5,744 bases of DNA from the NCBI GenBank assembly GCA_002350625.1, contig DEFE01000028.1, positions 2,898 to 8,641 of the forward strand, given 5' to 3'. Position 1 is the stretch's first letter. Each line of letters begins with the position of its first letter. This DNA comes from Lachnospiraceae bacterium UBA2860. Its GTDB lineage: Bacteria > Bacillota > Clostridia > Lachnospirales > Lachnospiraceae. Shown here piece after piece: positions 1-5,674 of this stretch. The notes below the pieces were generated by a model that ran no database searches, was not told the origin of the DNA, and worked only from the letters and a program-made list of their open reading frames with translations. The translations under genes were made by a program, and so were the position numbers.

Positions 1-5
1 CTTGA

Positions 6-125
6 ACGTTCTGGAGAAGACCGCTAAAATGGTATAAGAAGAAATCGTATAAAAATAAGCTCAACCCGAACCTTAGATCTATTGACAACTTTAAGGGACA
101 GAAAAGAGTTCGCGAGTTTTACGCC
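6..125 (+). pseudogene. In-frame coding-like stretch upstream of the DUF4357 ATG
   Basis: Forty codons without a stop precede the ATG at 126 in the same frame. They are rich in Lys, Arg and Asn and run without a break into a motif (KRVREFYAMSPDEAY) typical of the end of T5orf172/GIY-YIG domains. The frame is closed by TGA at 3-5, and the other two forward frames are closed by TAA at 25-27 and 35-37. The break is either a nonsense or frameshift mutation or a junction with unrelated DNA; the window is too short on the left to decide. Confidence 0.35.
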
Positions 126-521
126 ATGTCTCCAGATGAAGCATATTCTCTTCTGGAAGCAATTGCAGAAATCAATGGTCAGTCAGATAAGCTGAAGCGC
201 ATCGCAATGACTGCTGATGAACAGGAAGCGGAGGAGACGGCTGAAGAAGTAGATGAAATTCATAAAGAACGGTTATCTCCGTTCACGTTCTCAAAGTGCA
301 ATCTTCAACCCGGTGACGAGATCTATTGGTATGATAATCCGGAGATGACATTCAAAATAGCAGATGATAAGAATGTTGAATACAAGAGGAAGAAGTTTAC
401 ACTTTCCGCGCTTGCTGCGCTTATGCTTGGAAAAGATAGTAGTGCCGGAATAGGTGGACCGAGATATTTTAAGTATAAAGGCGAATGGCTAAATGATATT
501 CGGGCTAGGTCAGGCCAATAG
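126..521 (+). CDS. DUF4357-type C-terminal domain protein, probably 5'-truncated
   Basis: The 131-residue frame ends in a block (about residues 54-128) resembling the DUF4357 domain: a CNLQPGDEIYWY strand, a KNVEYKRKKFTLSALAALML segment, then GGPRYFKYKGEWLNDIR. This domain usually sits at the C-terminus of GIY-YIG/T5orf172-type nucleases and restriction-linked proteins; its own function is not known to me. Residues 20-50 are acidic and look like a linker. The ATG at 126 has no convincing ribosome binding site. The same frame is open back to base 6, and the upstream codons read like protein (RVREFYAMSPDEAYSLL spans the ATG), resembling the tail of a T5orf172-type nuclease domain. A TGA at 3-5 closes the frame, and no ATG, GTG or TTG lies between 6 and 126. 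It is therefore best read as the 3' part of a longer gene broken near the window edge. The next gene starts about 100 bases downstream on the same strand. The domain call is from memory of the family. Confidence 0.6.
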   Translation: MSPDEAYSLLEAIAEINGQSDKLKRIAMTADEQEAEETAEEVDEIHKERLSPFTFSKCNLQPGDEIYWYDNPEMTFKIADDKNVEYKRKKFTLSALAALMLGKDSSAGIGGPRYFKYKGEWLNDIRARSGQ

Positions 522-610
522 TCTGAGACAAGGTCGCAACTTCATTGAATCCAACTGAGAGAAAGGCAGCAAGGAGCTGCTGATTGAAGGGCCTCGAAGA
601 GAAAAGTTCC

Positions 611-616
611 GGGAGG
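611..616 (+). promoter_or_regulatory. Ribosome binding site deciding the start of the AlbA_2 gene
   Basis: GGGAGG lies 6 bases before the ATG at 623. This favours 623 over the upstream TTG at 584, which has no comparable site, and over the ATG at 635, which would be 18 bases away. Confidence 0.8.
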
Positions 617-622
617 TTATGT

Positions 623-2257
623 ATGTTAAACAGTATGATTACAATTGATGACTTGCTAAAGGCAAAAGAAGGAGAACAATACCAGTTTAAAGAAGCCAAG
701 AATCGTTTTGATTCTGGAGAAGCAGCGCGCTGTTGCTGTGCTCTTGCTAATTGCGGTGGTGGAAAATTGGTATTTGGCATTACTGACAAGCGACCGCGTA
801 AAGTGGTCGGAAGCAAAGCCTTTGATCAACCGGAACGTACTCGGAAAGGACTTATAGATAAGTTGAAGGTCATGGTTGATTTTCAGCTTTTATATGATCA
901 GAGCGGAAATCGCGTTTTGGTCTTTGATGTATCTAGTCGTCCCTTGGGTTTGCCTGTGCAGGTAGATGGAGTTGCATGGTGGTATGAGGGCGATAGTTTA
1001 ATTCCAATGCCGGAAGAAATTCGCCGCAGCATTTATGATGAAATAGGATTTGATTTTTCAGGAAGTATATGCGCAGCAGCCGTTTACTCAGATCTCGACG
1101 AGAATGCTATAGAAGATTTTCGGGACAGATGGATTGAAAAAAGTGGAAACAAACGGTTAGCAAGTATGTCAAAAAAACAGTTGCTGCATGATTGTGAAGC
1201 AATTACTGACGATGGAATTACATACGCTGCCTTGATTCTGTTTGGGAAAAGAGAGTCACTGGGTAGACTTCTGCCTCAAGCTGAAATTGTATTTGAATAT
1301 CGCTCTTCTAATGTCTCTGGACCGGCGAATCAACGAGAAGAGTTTCGCATGGGTTTCTTCGCGTGTTATAACAGGCTTTGGGAATTAATAAACCTGAGGA
1401 ATGATATTCAGCATTATCAAGATGGCTTCTTTGTGTACGATATTCCCGCGTTTAATGAGAGCGTTGTTCGAGAAGCAATACTTAATGCTGTTAGTCACAG
1501 AAATTATCAAATGGCAGGAAGTGTGTTCATTCGCCAATATCACGAAACGCTAATTGTAGAAAGTCCAGGTGGTTTGCCCCATGGGATATCATTGGATAAC
1601 ATTTTGGATCGTCAGGTTCCACGTAATCGGCGCATTGCTGAAATTTTAGCTCTTTGCGGCCTCGTTGAGCGTTCTGGACAAGGCATGAATATCATCTATG
1701 AAACGAGCATAAAAGAGGCCAAGCAACTGCCTGATTTTTCAGGGACAGATGATAATTTTGTATGCCTTAAGTTAAGCGGTCTTGTCCTAGACAAAAAAAT
1801 GCTTTCATTGATTAACAAAATTGGAAACGAGCGCTTAGATAGTCTGACAACAACGGATTTTCTTGTTATCAATGCACTGTATTATGAAAAACCGCTAAAT
1901 AATAATATGCGCCTCCGCTTGAAACATTTGATAGAGATGGGGATCGTGGAACATGTGAGCCGCAATAAATATGTACTTGCACGTAGTTTATATAGTGCGG
2001 CGGGAAAACATGGCATTCATACGCGTAGAGTTGGTTTAGATCGTGAAACCAACAAAGAGCTTTTGCTAAAGCATATTCATGATAAAGGAGACGAGGGGGC
2101 ACCATTTAAGGAGCTTCAACAAGTCCTTCCTGGTCACAATAGAGGTCAAATACAAGTGCTGTTGCGGGAGCTTCGTAAAGATGGACGAACTCATTGTGTG
2201 GGGAATACAAGTGCTGCTCGGTGGTTTGAGGGCCCGGGGGAAGAAAAAAACAGCTGA
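623..2257 (+). CDS. AlbA_2 (Schlafen-type) and GHKL-ATPase-like putative transcriptional regulator, COG2865 group
   Basis: The protein has 544 residues from the ATG at 623. Residues about 15-135 form an AlbA_2 domain (Schlafen AAA_4 group, PF04326): it shows the E-x3-FKEA start and the ANCGGGKLVFGITD glycine-rich strand. A middle region (about 150-245) contains the ITYAALILFGK strand usual in this family. Residues about 270-365 match the C-terminal ATPase-like domain of RecG-related regulators (HATPase_c_4, PF13749): N-box-like REAILNAVSHRNY at 283-295, VESPGGLPHGI near 312-322, PRNRRIAEIL at 333-342 and SGQGMNIIYE at 351-360. The remainder (about 390-532) looks like two winged-helix segments, the last with an FKELQQVL...GQIQVLLREL pattern. 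The family is annotated as putative transcriptional regulators or ATP-dependent helicase-like proteins and is frequent in mobile and defence islands; the biochemical role is largely unproven. The gene appears intact, with length normal for the family and a GGGAGG site 6 bases upstream. A long inverted repeat begins directly after the stop codon and could be its operator or an mRNA 3' structure. It is AT-richer than the downstream VirE frame, suggesting separate ancestry. Confidence 0.85.
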   Translation: MLNSMITIDDLLKAKEGEQYQFKEAKNRFDSGEAARCCCALANCGGGKLVFGITDKRPRKVVGSKAFDQPERTRKGLIDKLKVMVDFQLLYDQSGNRVLVFDVSSRPLGLPVQVDGVAWWYEGDSLIPMPEEIRRSIYDEIGFDFSGSICAAAVYSDLDENAIEDFRDRWIEKSGNKRLASMSKKQLLHDCEAITDDGITYAALILFGKRESLGRLLPQAEIVFEYRSSNVSGPANQREEFRMGFFACYNRLWELINLRNDIQHYQDGFFVYDIPAFNESVVREAILNAVSHRNYQMAGSVFIRQYHETLIVESPGGLPHGISLDNILDRQVPRNRRIAEILALCGLVERSGQGMNIIYETSIKEAKQLPDFSGTDDNFVCLKLSGLVLDKKMLSLINKIGNERLDSLTTTDFLVINALYYEKPLNNNMRLRLKHLIEMGIVEHVSRNKYVLARSLYSAAGKHGIHTRRVGLDRETNKELLLKHIHDKGDEGAPFKELQQVLPGHNRGQIQVLLRELRKDGRTHCVGNTSAARWFEGPGEEKNS

Positions 2258-2259
2258 TT

Positions 2260-2318
2260 TTGAGATTAAACTTGCAACCTACTTGCAATCTTGTTGCAAG
2301 TAGGTTGCAAGATCTCAA
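2260..2318. repeat. Long inverted repeat with four TTGCAA-centred heptamers
   Basis: An 18-bp perfect inverted repeat (arms 2271-2288 and 2294-2311, 5-base loop) is extended outward by a 7-bp pair (2260-2266 with 2312-2318) after a 4-base bulge at 2267-2270. Each inner arm holds two copies of CTTGCAA or its complement starting 11 bases apart (2271 and 2282; 2294 and 2305), about one helical turn. The arm sequence is CTTGCAACCTACTTGCAA. It begins 3 bases after the AlbA_2 stop codon. There is no T tract after it on the + strand, so it is not a classical intrinsic terminator. It could be an operator for a dimeric or tetrameric DNA-binding protein, an mRNA 3' end structure, or an element end. Confidence 0.85.
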
Positions 2319-2338
2319 GTATATGGATGCAAGTCTAA

Positions 2339-2449
2339 CCTTTGCATATTACAAAGGATCGGTTGAGCGGCGATCATATGAAAACCGAATATGACTTTTA
2401 TCGAGGCCACTGCCCTGGGGCTGAGTCAGACTTGGTGATGTTTCCATTT
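2339..2449 (+). pseudogene. In-frame 5' remnant of the VirE-type gene, closed by TAG
   Basis: Thirty-seven codons are open in the same frame as the VirE-type helicase and end at TAG 2450-2452, only 6 bases before the helicase ATG at 2459. An ATG at 2378 would give a 24-residue peptide starting MKTEYDFYRGHCPG; a GAGCGG at 2365-2370 is a weak possible ribosome binding site. I do not recognise the peptide. It may be the N-terminus of the original element gene joined by deletion to its helicase domain, or an unrelated small frame. Confidence 0.3.
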
Positions 2450-2458
2450 TAGATTTTG

Positions 2459-3487
2459 ATGCTTGCTTCCAGATATGCACTGCACCATTTTCTTGGTGCG
2501 GATTGCAGCGACTACACATACGAGCTTCTGGCCCTGTTCATGAAGGGAGCGGTTGCGAGGGCTTTTCATCCGGGCGTCAAATTTGATTATATGCTCTGCC
2601 TGGTCGGAGGCCAGGGTGCCGGAAAATCTTCTTTCTTCCGCCTCCTGTGTGTCAATGATGAATGGTTCTGTGACGACCTGCGGAATCTGGAAGCAAAGGA
2701 TGTGTATGAAAAAATCCAGGGCCACTGGATGATTGAGATGTCGGAGATGACAGCGGCGCTTAATGCGAAAACAAATGAAGCCGTCAAGTCCTTCCTGAGC
2801 AGGCAGAAGGAGACGTATCGCACTCCATATGACCGGATTCCGGAAGACCGGCCGAGACAATGTGTTTTTGCGGGAACAACGAACAGGCTGGCATTCCTGC
2901 CGAATGACAGGACAGGGAACCGGCGATTTCTCCCGGTTCTTTGCTGTGAGGAAGAGGCGGAGGTGTTCATTCTGAAGGATGAGGCAGCTTCCAGAGCCTA
3001 TATTGACTTGTTATGGGCAGAGGCTTTGTACCTTTACAGGATGGATCCGATGAATCTGAAGCTGTCTGCGGAAATGGAAAGAGAGGTCCGGAACCGGCAG
3101 CAGATGTTTATCGCCGAGGATGTGGATGCCGGTATGATCCTGGCTTTTATGCAGGAAACCAGGGAGGACAAAGTCTGTTCCAGGATGCTGTTCAGTGAAG
3201 CTCTTGGAAATGGTGAGCGCCAGCCTCTCCGTTGGCAGACCAACGACATCTGTGAGATCATGAACCAGCTGATCCGCAGCGGGAAACTGACCGGGTGGAG
3301 GGCGTTCAACAGTCCAAAGAGGTTCAGGGACGGCTATGGGACGCAGCGCGGCTGGGAACGGATTCCTGACAATGAAAGTGTCAACAAGGATGTCAACAGG
3401 CAGCTGACACTATTCGATGATTTCGTCCGAGCGAAGCCCGGAGACGTGATTCCATTCCTGGAAGACCGGTCCGAGACTCCTCCGTAG
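2459..3487 (+). CDS. Virulence-associated E (VirE/VapE) family P-loop helicase, N-terminally truncated
   Basis: The 342-residue protein (from ATG 2459) matches the VirE domain family (PF05272), a superfamily 3-like ATPase found with primase domains in prophages, plasmids and integrative elements, where it is thought to unwind DNA at the element's replication origin. Visible motifs, in numbering from this ATG, are Walker A GGQGAGKS at 50-57, the Walker-B-like strand HWMIEMSEM at 89-97, the FAGTTN sensor at 137-142, and the arginine motif RTGNRRFLPV at 151-160. The first residues already correspond to the segment (ALHHFLGADCSDYTYELL) that in full-length relatives follows a WDG-x-x-R box; that box and any primase domain are missing. 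There is no ribosome binding site before 2459, and an in-frame TAG sits at 2450-2452. The C-terminal 100 residues carry a small helical domain (ICEIMNQLIRSGKLTGW) common in Firmicutes members. Two GTCAACA repeats lie in its last 110 bases. It is probably a decayed gene; a functional protein is unlikely but not excluded. It is GC-richer than the upstream genes. Confidence 0.8.
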   Translation: MLASRYALHHFLGADCSDYTYELLALFMKGAVARAFHPGVKFDYMLCLVGGQGAGKSSFFRLLCVNDEWFCDDLRNLEAKDVYEKIQGHWMIEMSEMTAALNAKTNEAVKSFLSRQKETYRTPYDRIPEDRPRQCVFAGTTNRLAFLPNDRTGNRRFLPVLCCEEEAEVFILKDEAASRAYIDLLWAEALYLYRMDPMNLKLSAEMEREVRNRQQMFIAEDVDAGMILAFMQETREDKVCSRMLFSEALGNGERQPLRWQTNDICEIMNQLIRSGKLTGWRAFNSPKRFRDGYGTQRGWERIPDNESVNKDVNRQLTLFDDFVRAKPGDVIPFLEDRSETPP

Positions 3488-3533
3488 ACATTCCGTTGAC
3501 GGTTTGTTGACGCCCTGTTGACATCTTTTCAGC

Positions 3534-3561
3534 GGGCCGTCTGTCAGAAGGCCCTTATTTT
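3534..3561 (+). terminator. Possible weak intrinsic terminator after the VirE-type gene
   Basis: GGGCC (3534-3538) pairs with GGCCC (3550-3554), with a small inner CTG/CAG pairing, followed by TTATTTT. The stem is short, but the position, about 50 bases after the stop, suits the + strand gene. Confidence 0.35.
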
Positions 3562-3626
3562 CACCATTCTTTCTCAAAAATGTCAACAGAGATGTCAACA
3601 AGTGGGTTGTAACTTTTACGAAAAGA

Positions 3627-3658
3627 AATCGGGGAGAAATCTCTCCCCGATTCTTTTT
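3627..3658. terminator. Intrinsic terminator, probably bidirectional, between convergent genes
   Basis: An 11-bp perfect stem (AATCGGGGAGA at 3627-3637 with 3642-3652, 4-base loop) is followed on the + strand by CTTTTTCC. Read on the - strand it is followed by CTTTTCGTAAAAG. It lies 45 bases past the stop of the - strand surface protein gene and 140 bases past the + strand VirE-type stop, so it can end both transcripts. Confidence 0.85.
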
Positions 3659-3696
3659 CCAGAGTTTTTAATGCCTGTTGACGTTTTTTGTTGACA

Positions 3697-5553
3697 TCAT
3701 CTGACTCTGACCTTGACTTTCTTGAACAGGCCGTTCTGTGCATAGGCATACACATAACACGTTTTTCCCTTCTTAACGCCCTTGATCTTGCCCGTCTTGC
3801 TCACTTTGGCCACGGCCGGTTTGCCGGACTCATATCTGATCTTCCGGTACTGCTTCACGGGCTTCTTCTTTTTCATCGTGGCTTTCAGCTTAAATGTCTT
3901 CTTAGCCTTCAGGCTGACCGATGTCTTATTGACCTTAACGGCCGTCGGGTTTCCGAGTTTACCACCGGCGGTTGCGATGAAGATGGTCTTGCTCGTCGCC
4001 AGCGCCTTTCCGTTTCCATAGGCCGCAACAATGAACTTGTATGTCTTGCCCGGCTTAAGCTTCTTCTTTGTGAAGCTTGTCCCGCTTAAGGTCTTCAGTT
4101 TCTTCATCTTCTTGCCGTACAGACTTCCGTAGACGACGTACTTCTTCGCTCCGCCGACGCGCTTCCAGCTGATCGATATGGATTTCTTCTTTGCCTTCTT
4201 CTGTTTTGCCTGCAGCTTGTGGAAAATGGAATTCTTCACATCCTGAGCACCCTTCTGTGCCAGAATGATCTTTTCCTGCGATGCTTCATCCGGCAGCTCG
4301 GATGTCTTCGGATCTGCAGGTGTTTCGGCGGCCTTCTGGGCCTTGGTCTTGATCGCGTTTACAGCCGAAACCGCATCGTCCTTCGCTTTGGTCACGTCAC
4401 CCGTTGCCGCCGCTTTGTCGATGGCGGCCTTTGCATCCGCGATCGCCTTTGTCAGGGCAGCCCAGTCTTCGGCATCATAGTCAGACTCTTTCTTCTCCTG
4501 CAGCAACTTGTCTAGAGCTGCCTTTGCAGCTGCCTTAGCTGTGGCAAGATCAGCCGCCTGGGTAGTGCAACCCGCAATGGCGGTGTTAAAGTTGTTCAAC
4601 GCCGTGGTGACGTCTGCTTCCGTCGTGGCCGCATTAATTGCATTCAGCGCGGTGCTCTTCGCGTCCGTCACGGTTTGTTGGTCGGCCTCAATGTAGTCGC
4701 TGGCGTTCACGGCGTTGACCGTCGCGGTCGCGTTTGTCTTTGCCGTGGCAAGGTCCGCCGCCGCCTGGGTCGTGCAGCCTGCGATGGCGTTGTTGAAGTT
4801 GGTCAGCGCCGTGGTGACTTCCGCTTCCGTCGTGGCTGTGTTGATCGCGTTCAGCGCTGTGCTCTTCGCGTCCGTCACGGTCTGCTGGTCAGCCGCAATG
4901 TAGTCGTCGGAGTTCACGCCGTTCACTGTTGCGGTCGCGGTCGTCTTGGCATCTGCCAGGCCTGACGCTGCCTGTTTGACAGTATCGACATACTCGCAGA
5001 CTGTGCAAGTAAAGCGTGCATCGCCGGTATCTCCGTAGGTATGCTCTGCCTTTGCCGCGCCTGTTTCGTTCAGGCAAGCATCTGATGCACCCTCACCAGT
5101 ACAGGCGTGCCAGTGGTATGTAGCGTCATGCGACCACGCTATAGCCCATGTGTGGGTGTGGGCAGCAACAAGCTCTGTAACGCTTACAGTGGCATTTTTT
5201 GTCATGGGCATTCCATAATAATCATAATTAACTTCTATTGTGAATGTTCCCTTGTCAGAAATGGTAATCACCATATCTTTTCCAGAACCACTCTTAATCT
5301 GTGCATTGGTTCCATTCACTTGTATATTGTAGCTATCTTGATCCCAACCCATCATAGGCATTAAAGCTACAACCGTGTAATCCTGTGGTAATGTTGTAGA
5401 TCCTGCTATCGTCCATGATGATCCTGAGTTCGTCGTTACTATCTTCACATTTACAGCAGAAGCCGCCTGCACCGTCAAACTCATCCCCGGCATCAGCCCA
5501 AGCACCATCACAAGGCTGAGCAGGATGCTTAAAAATCGTTTTTTCGTCTTCAT
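3697..5553 (-). CDS. Secreted multi-domain surface protein with FIVAR-like, FN3-like and Big2-like modules
   Basis: The 618-residue protein starts at 5553 with AGGAGG 9 bases upstream. Residues 1-31 are a Sec signal peptide (MKTKKR, then a Leu/Met-rich core, likely cleavage after VQA). Residues about 32-128 form a beta-rich domain I do not recognise. Residues 132-188 hold a Cys/His cluster (HTHTW, YHWHAC, C160, H171, CTVC at 183-186) seen in many Firmicutes surface proteins and possibly metal-binding. Three Ala/Thr-rich helical repeats of the FIVAR type follow: 199-265, 268-334 (about 57 of 67 residues identical to the first) and a divergent 336-405. Residues about 455-528 look like a fibronectin type III module (ISISWKRVGGAKKYVVY, LKPGKTYKFIVAAYG), and 536-618 like a Big2 Ig-like module (PTAVKVNKTSVSLKAKKTFK, VSKTGKIKGVKKGK). 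The tail from 446 on is extremely Lys-rich. No LPXTG motif, S-layer repeats or membrane anchor is visible, so retention would have to be by charge or partner binding. An adhesion or matrix role is inferred from the domains. It is convergent with the VirE-type gene and looks intact. Confidence 0.9.
   Translation of the reverse strand: MKTKKRFLSILLSLVMVLGLMPGMSLTVQAASAVNVKIVTTNSGSSWTIAGSTTLPQDYTVVALMPMMGWDQDSYNIQVNGTNAQIKSGSGKDMVITISDKGTFTIEVNYDYYGMPMTKNATVSVTELVAAHTHTWAIAWSHDATYHWHACTGEGASDACLNETGAAKAEHTYGDTGDARFTCTVCEYVDTVKQAASGLADAKTTATATVNGVNSDDYIAADQQTVTDAKSTALNAINTATTEAEVTTALTNFNNAIAGCTTQAAADLATAKTNATATVNAVNASDYIEADQQTVTDAKSTALNAINAATTEADVTTALNNFNTAIAGCTTQAADLATAKAAAKAALDKLLQEKKESDYDAEDWAALTKAIADAKAAIDKAAATGDVTKAKDDAVSAVNAIKTKAQKAAETPADPKTSELPDEASQEKIILAQKGAQDVKNSIFHKLQAKQKKAKKKSISISWKRVGGAKKYVVYGSLYGKKMKKLKTLSGTSFTKKKLKPGKTYKFIVAAYGNGKALATSKTIFIATAGGKLGNPTAVKVNKTSVSLKAKKTFKLKATMKKKKPVKQYRKIRYESGKPAVAKVSKTGKIKGVKKGKTCYVYAYAQNGLFKKVKVRVR
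4552..4752 (-). repeat. FIVAR-like repeat copy 2 (codons 268-334)
   Basis: This is the second copy of a 207-base tandem unit within the surface protein gene. It shares a 23-base exact match with copy 1 (4652-4674 with 4859-4881) and about 57 of 67 residues, including DQQTVTDAKSTALNAIN and NAIAGCTTQAA-like ends. Many third positions differ, so the duplication is not very recent. Confidence 0.85.
4759..4959 (-). repeat. FIVAR-like repeat copy 1 (codons 199-265)
   Basis: This is the first copy of the 207-base tandem unit. The translated unit begins LADAKTTATATVN and ends IAGCTTQAA. A third, divergent copy lies at 4339-4548 (codons 336-405) and keeps the LATAKAAAKAALDKLL, W-x-AL-x-KAI and NAIKTKA positions typical of FIVAR repeats but with little DNA identity. 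Confidence 0.85.
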
Positions 5554-5562
5554 TCGCTATTT

Positions 5563-5568
5563 CCTCCT
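5563..5568 (-). promoter_or_regulatory. Ribosome binding site of the surface protein gene
   Basis: On the - strand this reads AGGAGG, 9 bases before the ATG, inside TTTTAGGAGGAAATAGCG. It fixes the start at 5553. Confidence 0.9.
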
Positions 5569-5614
5569 AAAATTCTTCCTACACGGCTGTTATGGCCGCC
5601 GCATCACCATGATA

Positions 5615-5674
5615 AACACAACAAAAACCGCCGAACCTGACAGGGTATACTTACCCCGTCAGAATCCGACGGTT
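5615..5674 (-). terminator. Long hairpin followed by Ts, probable terminator of an upstream gene
   Basis: Read on the - strand, an outer 7-bp stem (5668-5674 with 5626-5632, one G-U) continues through a bulged 4-bp segment into an 11-bp stem (5652-5662 with 5637-5647) with a 4-base loop, followed by TTTTTGTTGTGTTT. The G-U pair favours the - strand transcript. It starts at the stop codon of the partial upstream frame, so it most likely terminates that gene. It lies about 70-120 bases before the surface protein start and could instead be part of that gene's leader. I see no clear promoter between it and the surface protein gene. Confidence 0.65.

Larger units (their letters stand above)
3380..3698. 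repeat. Cluster of TGTTGAC/GTCAACA heptamers, iteron-like
   Basis: Eight exact heptamers and one single-mismatch copy lie in about 320 bases: GTCAACA at 3380, 3392, 3582 and 3594; TGTTGAC at 3505, 3516, 3676 and 3689; CGTTGAC at 3494. They come as pairs or triplets spaced 11, 12 or 13 bases: a triplet at exact 11-bp steps (3494, 3505, 3516), pairs 12 apart (3380/3392, 3582/3594), and a pair 13 apart (3676/3689). A longer 10-mer, TGTTGACATC, occurs four times: + strand at 3516-3525 and 3689-3698, - strand at 3389-3398 and 3591-3600. The first two heptamers are inside the VirE-type gene and the last overlaps the stop codon of the convergent gene. Helical-turn spacing beside an element helicase suggests iterons or a protein-binding array; the function is not shown. 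Confidence 0.8.

Noticed and set aside
584..622. TTG at 584 as start of the AlbA_2 gene
   Set aside because: There is no ribosome binding site, while the ATG at 623 has GGGAGG 6 bases upstream and begins close to the conserved domain.
558..648. Open frame of 29 codons between the DUF4357 and AlbA_2 genes
   Set aside because: It has no start codon with a ribosome binding site at its beginning, overlaps the AlbA_2 start, and shows no recognisable motif.
505..816. Minus-strand frame of 103 codons
   Set aside because: It lies opposite the start of the AlbA_2 gene, has no ribosome binding site and no recognisable domain; it is a shadow frame.
2271..2311. Inverted repeat read as an intrinsic terminator
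   Set aside because: The + strand sequence after it (ATCTCAAGTATATGG) has no T tract; the doubled heptamers with 11-bp spacing suggest a binding array instead.
2426..2970. Two long minus-strand frames opposite the VirE-type gene
   Set aside because: They mirror the codon bias of the helicase frame, whose motifs are clear; their translations are Arg/Ser-rich with no motif.
3380..3698. CRISPR array
   Set aside because: The repeats are only 7-10 bases, occur in both orientations, and have no uniform spacers or cas genes.
4265..4965. Several plus-strand Ala/Val-rich frames opposite the FIVAR-like repeats
   Set aside because: They are complements of Ala/Thr-rich coding repeats and recur with the 207-base unit; they do not look like proteins and lack ribosome binding sites.
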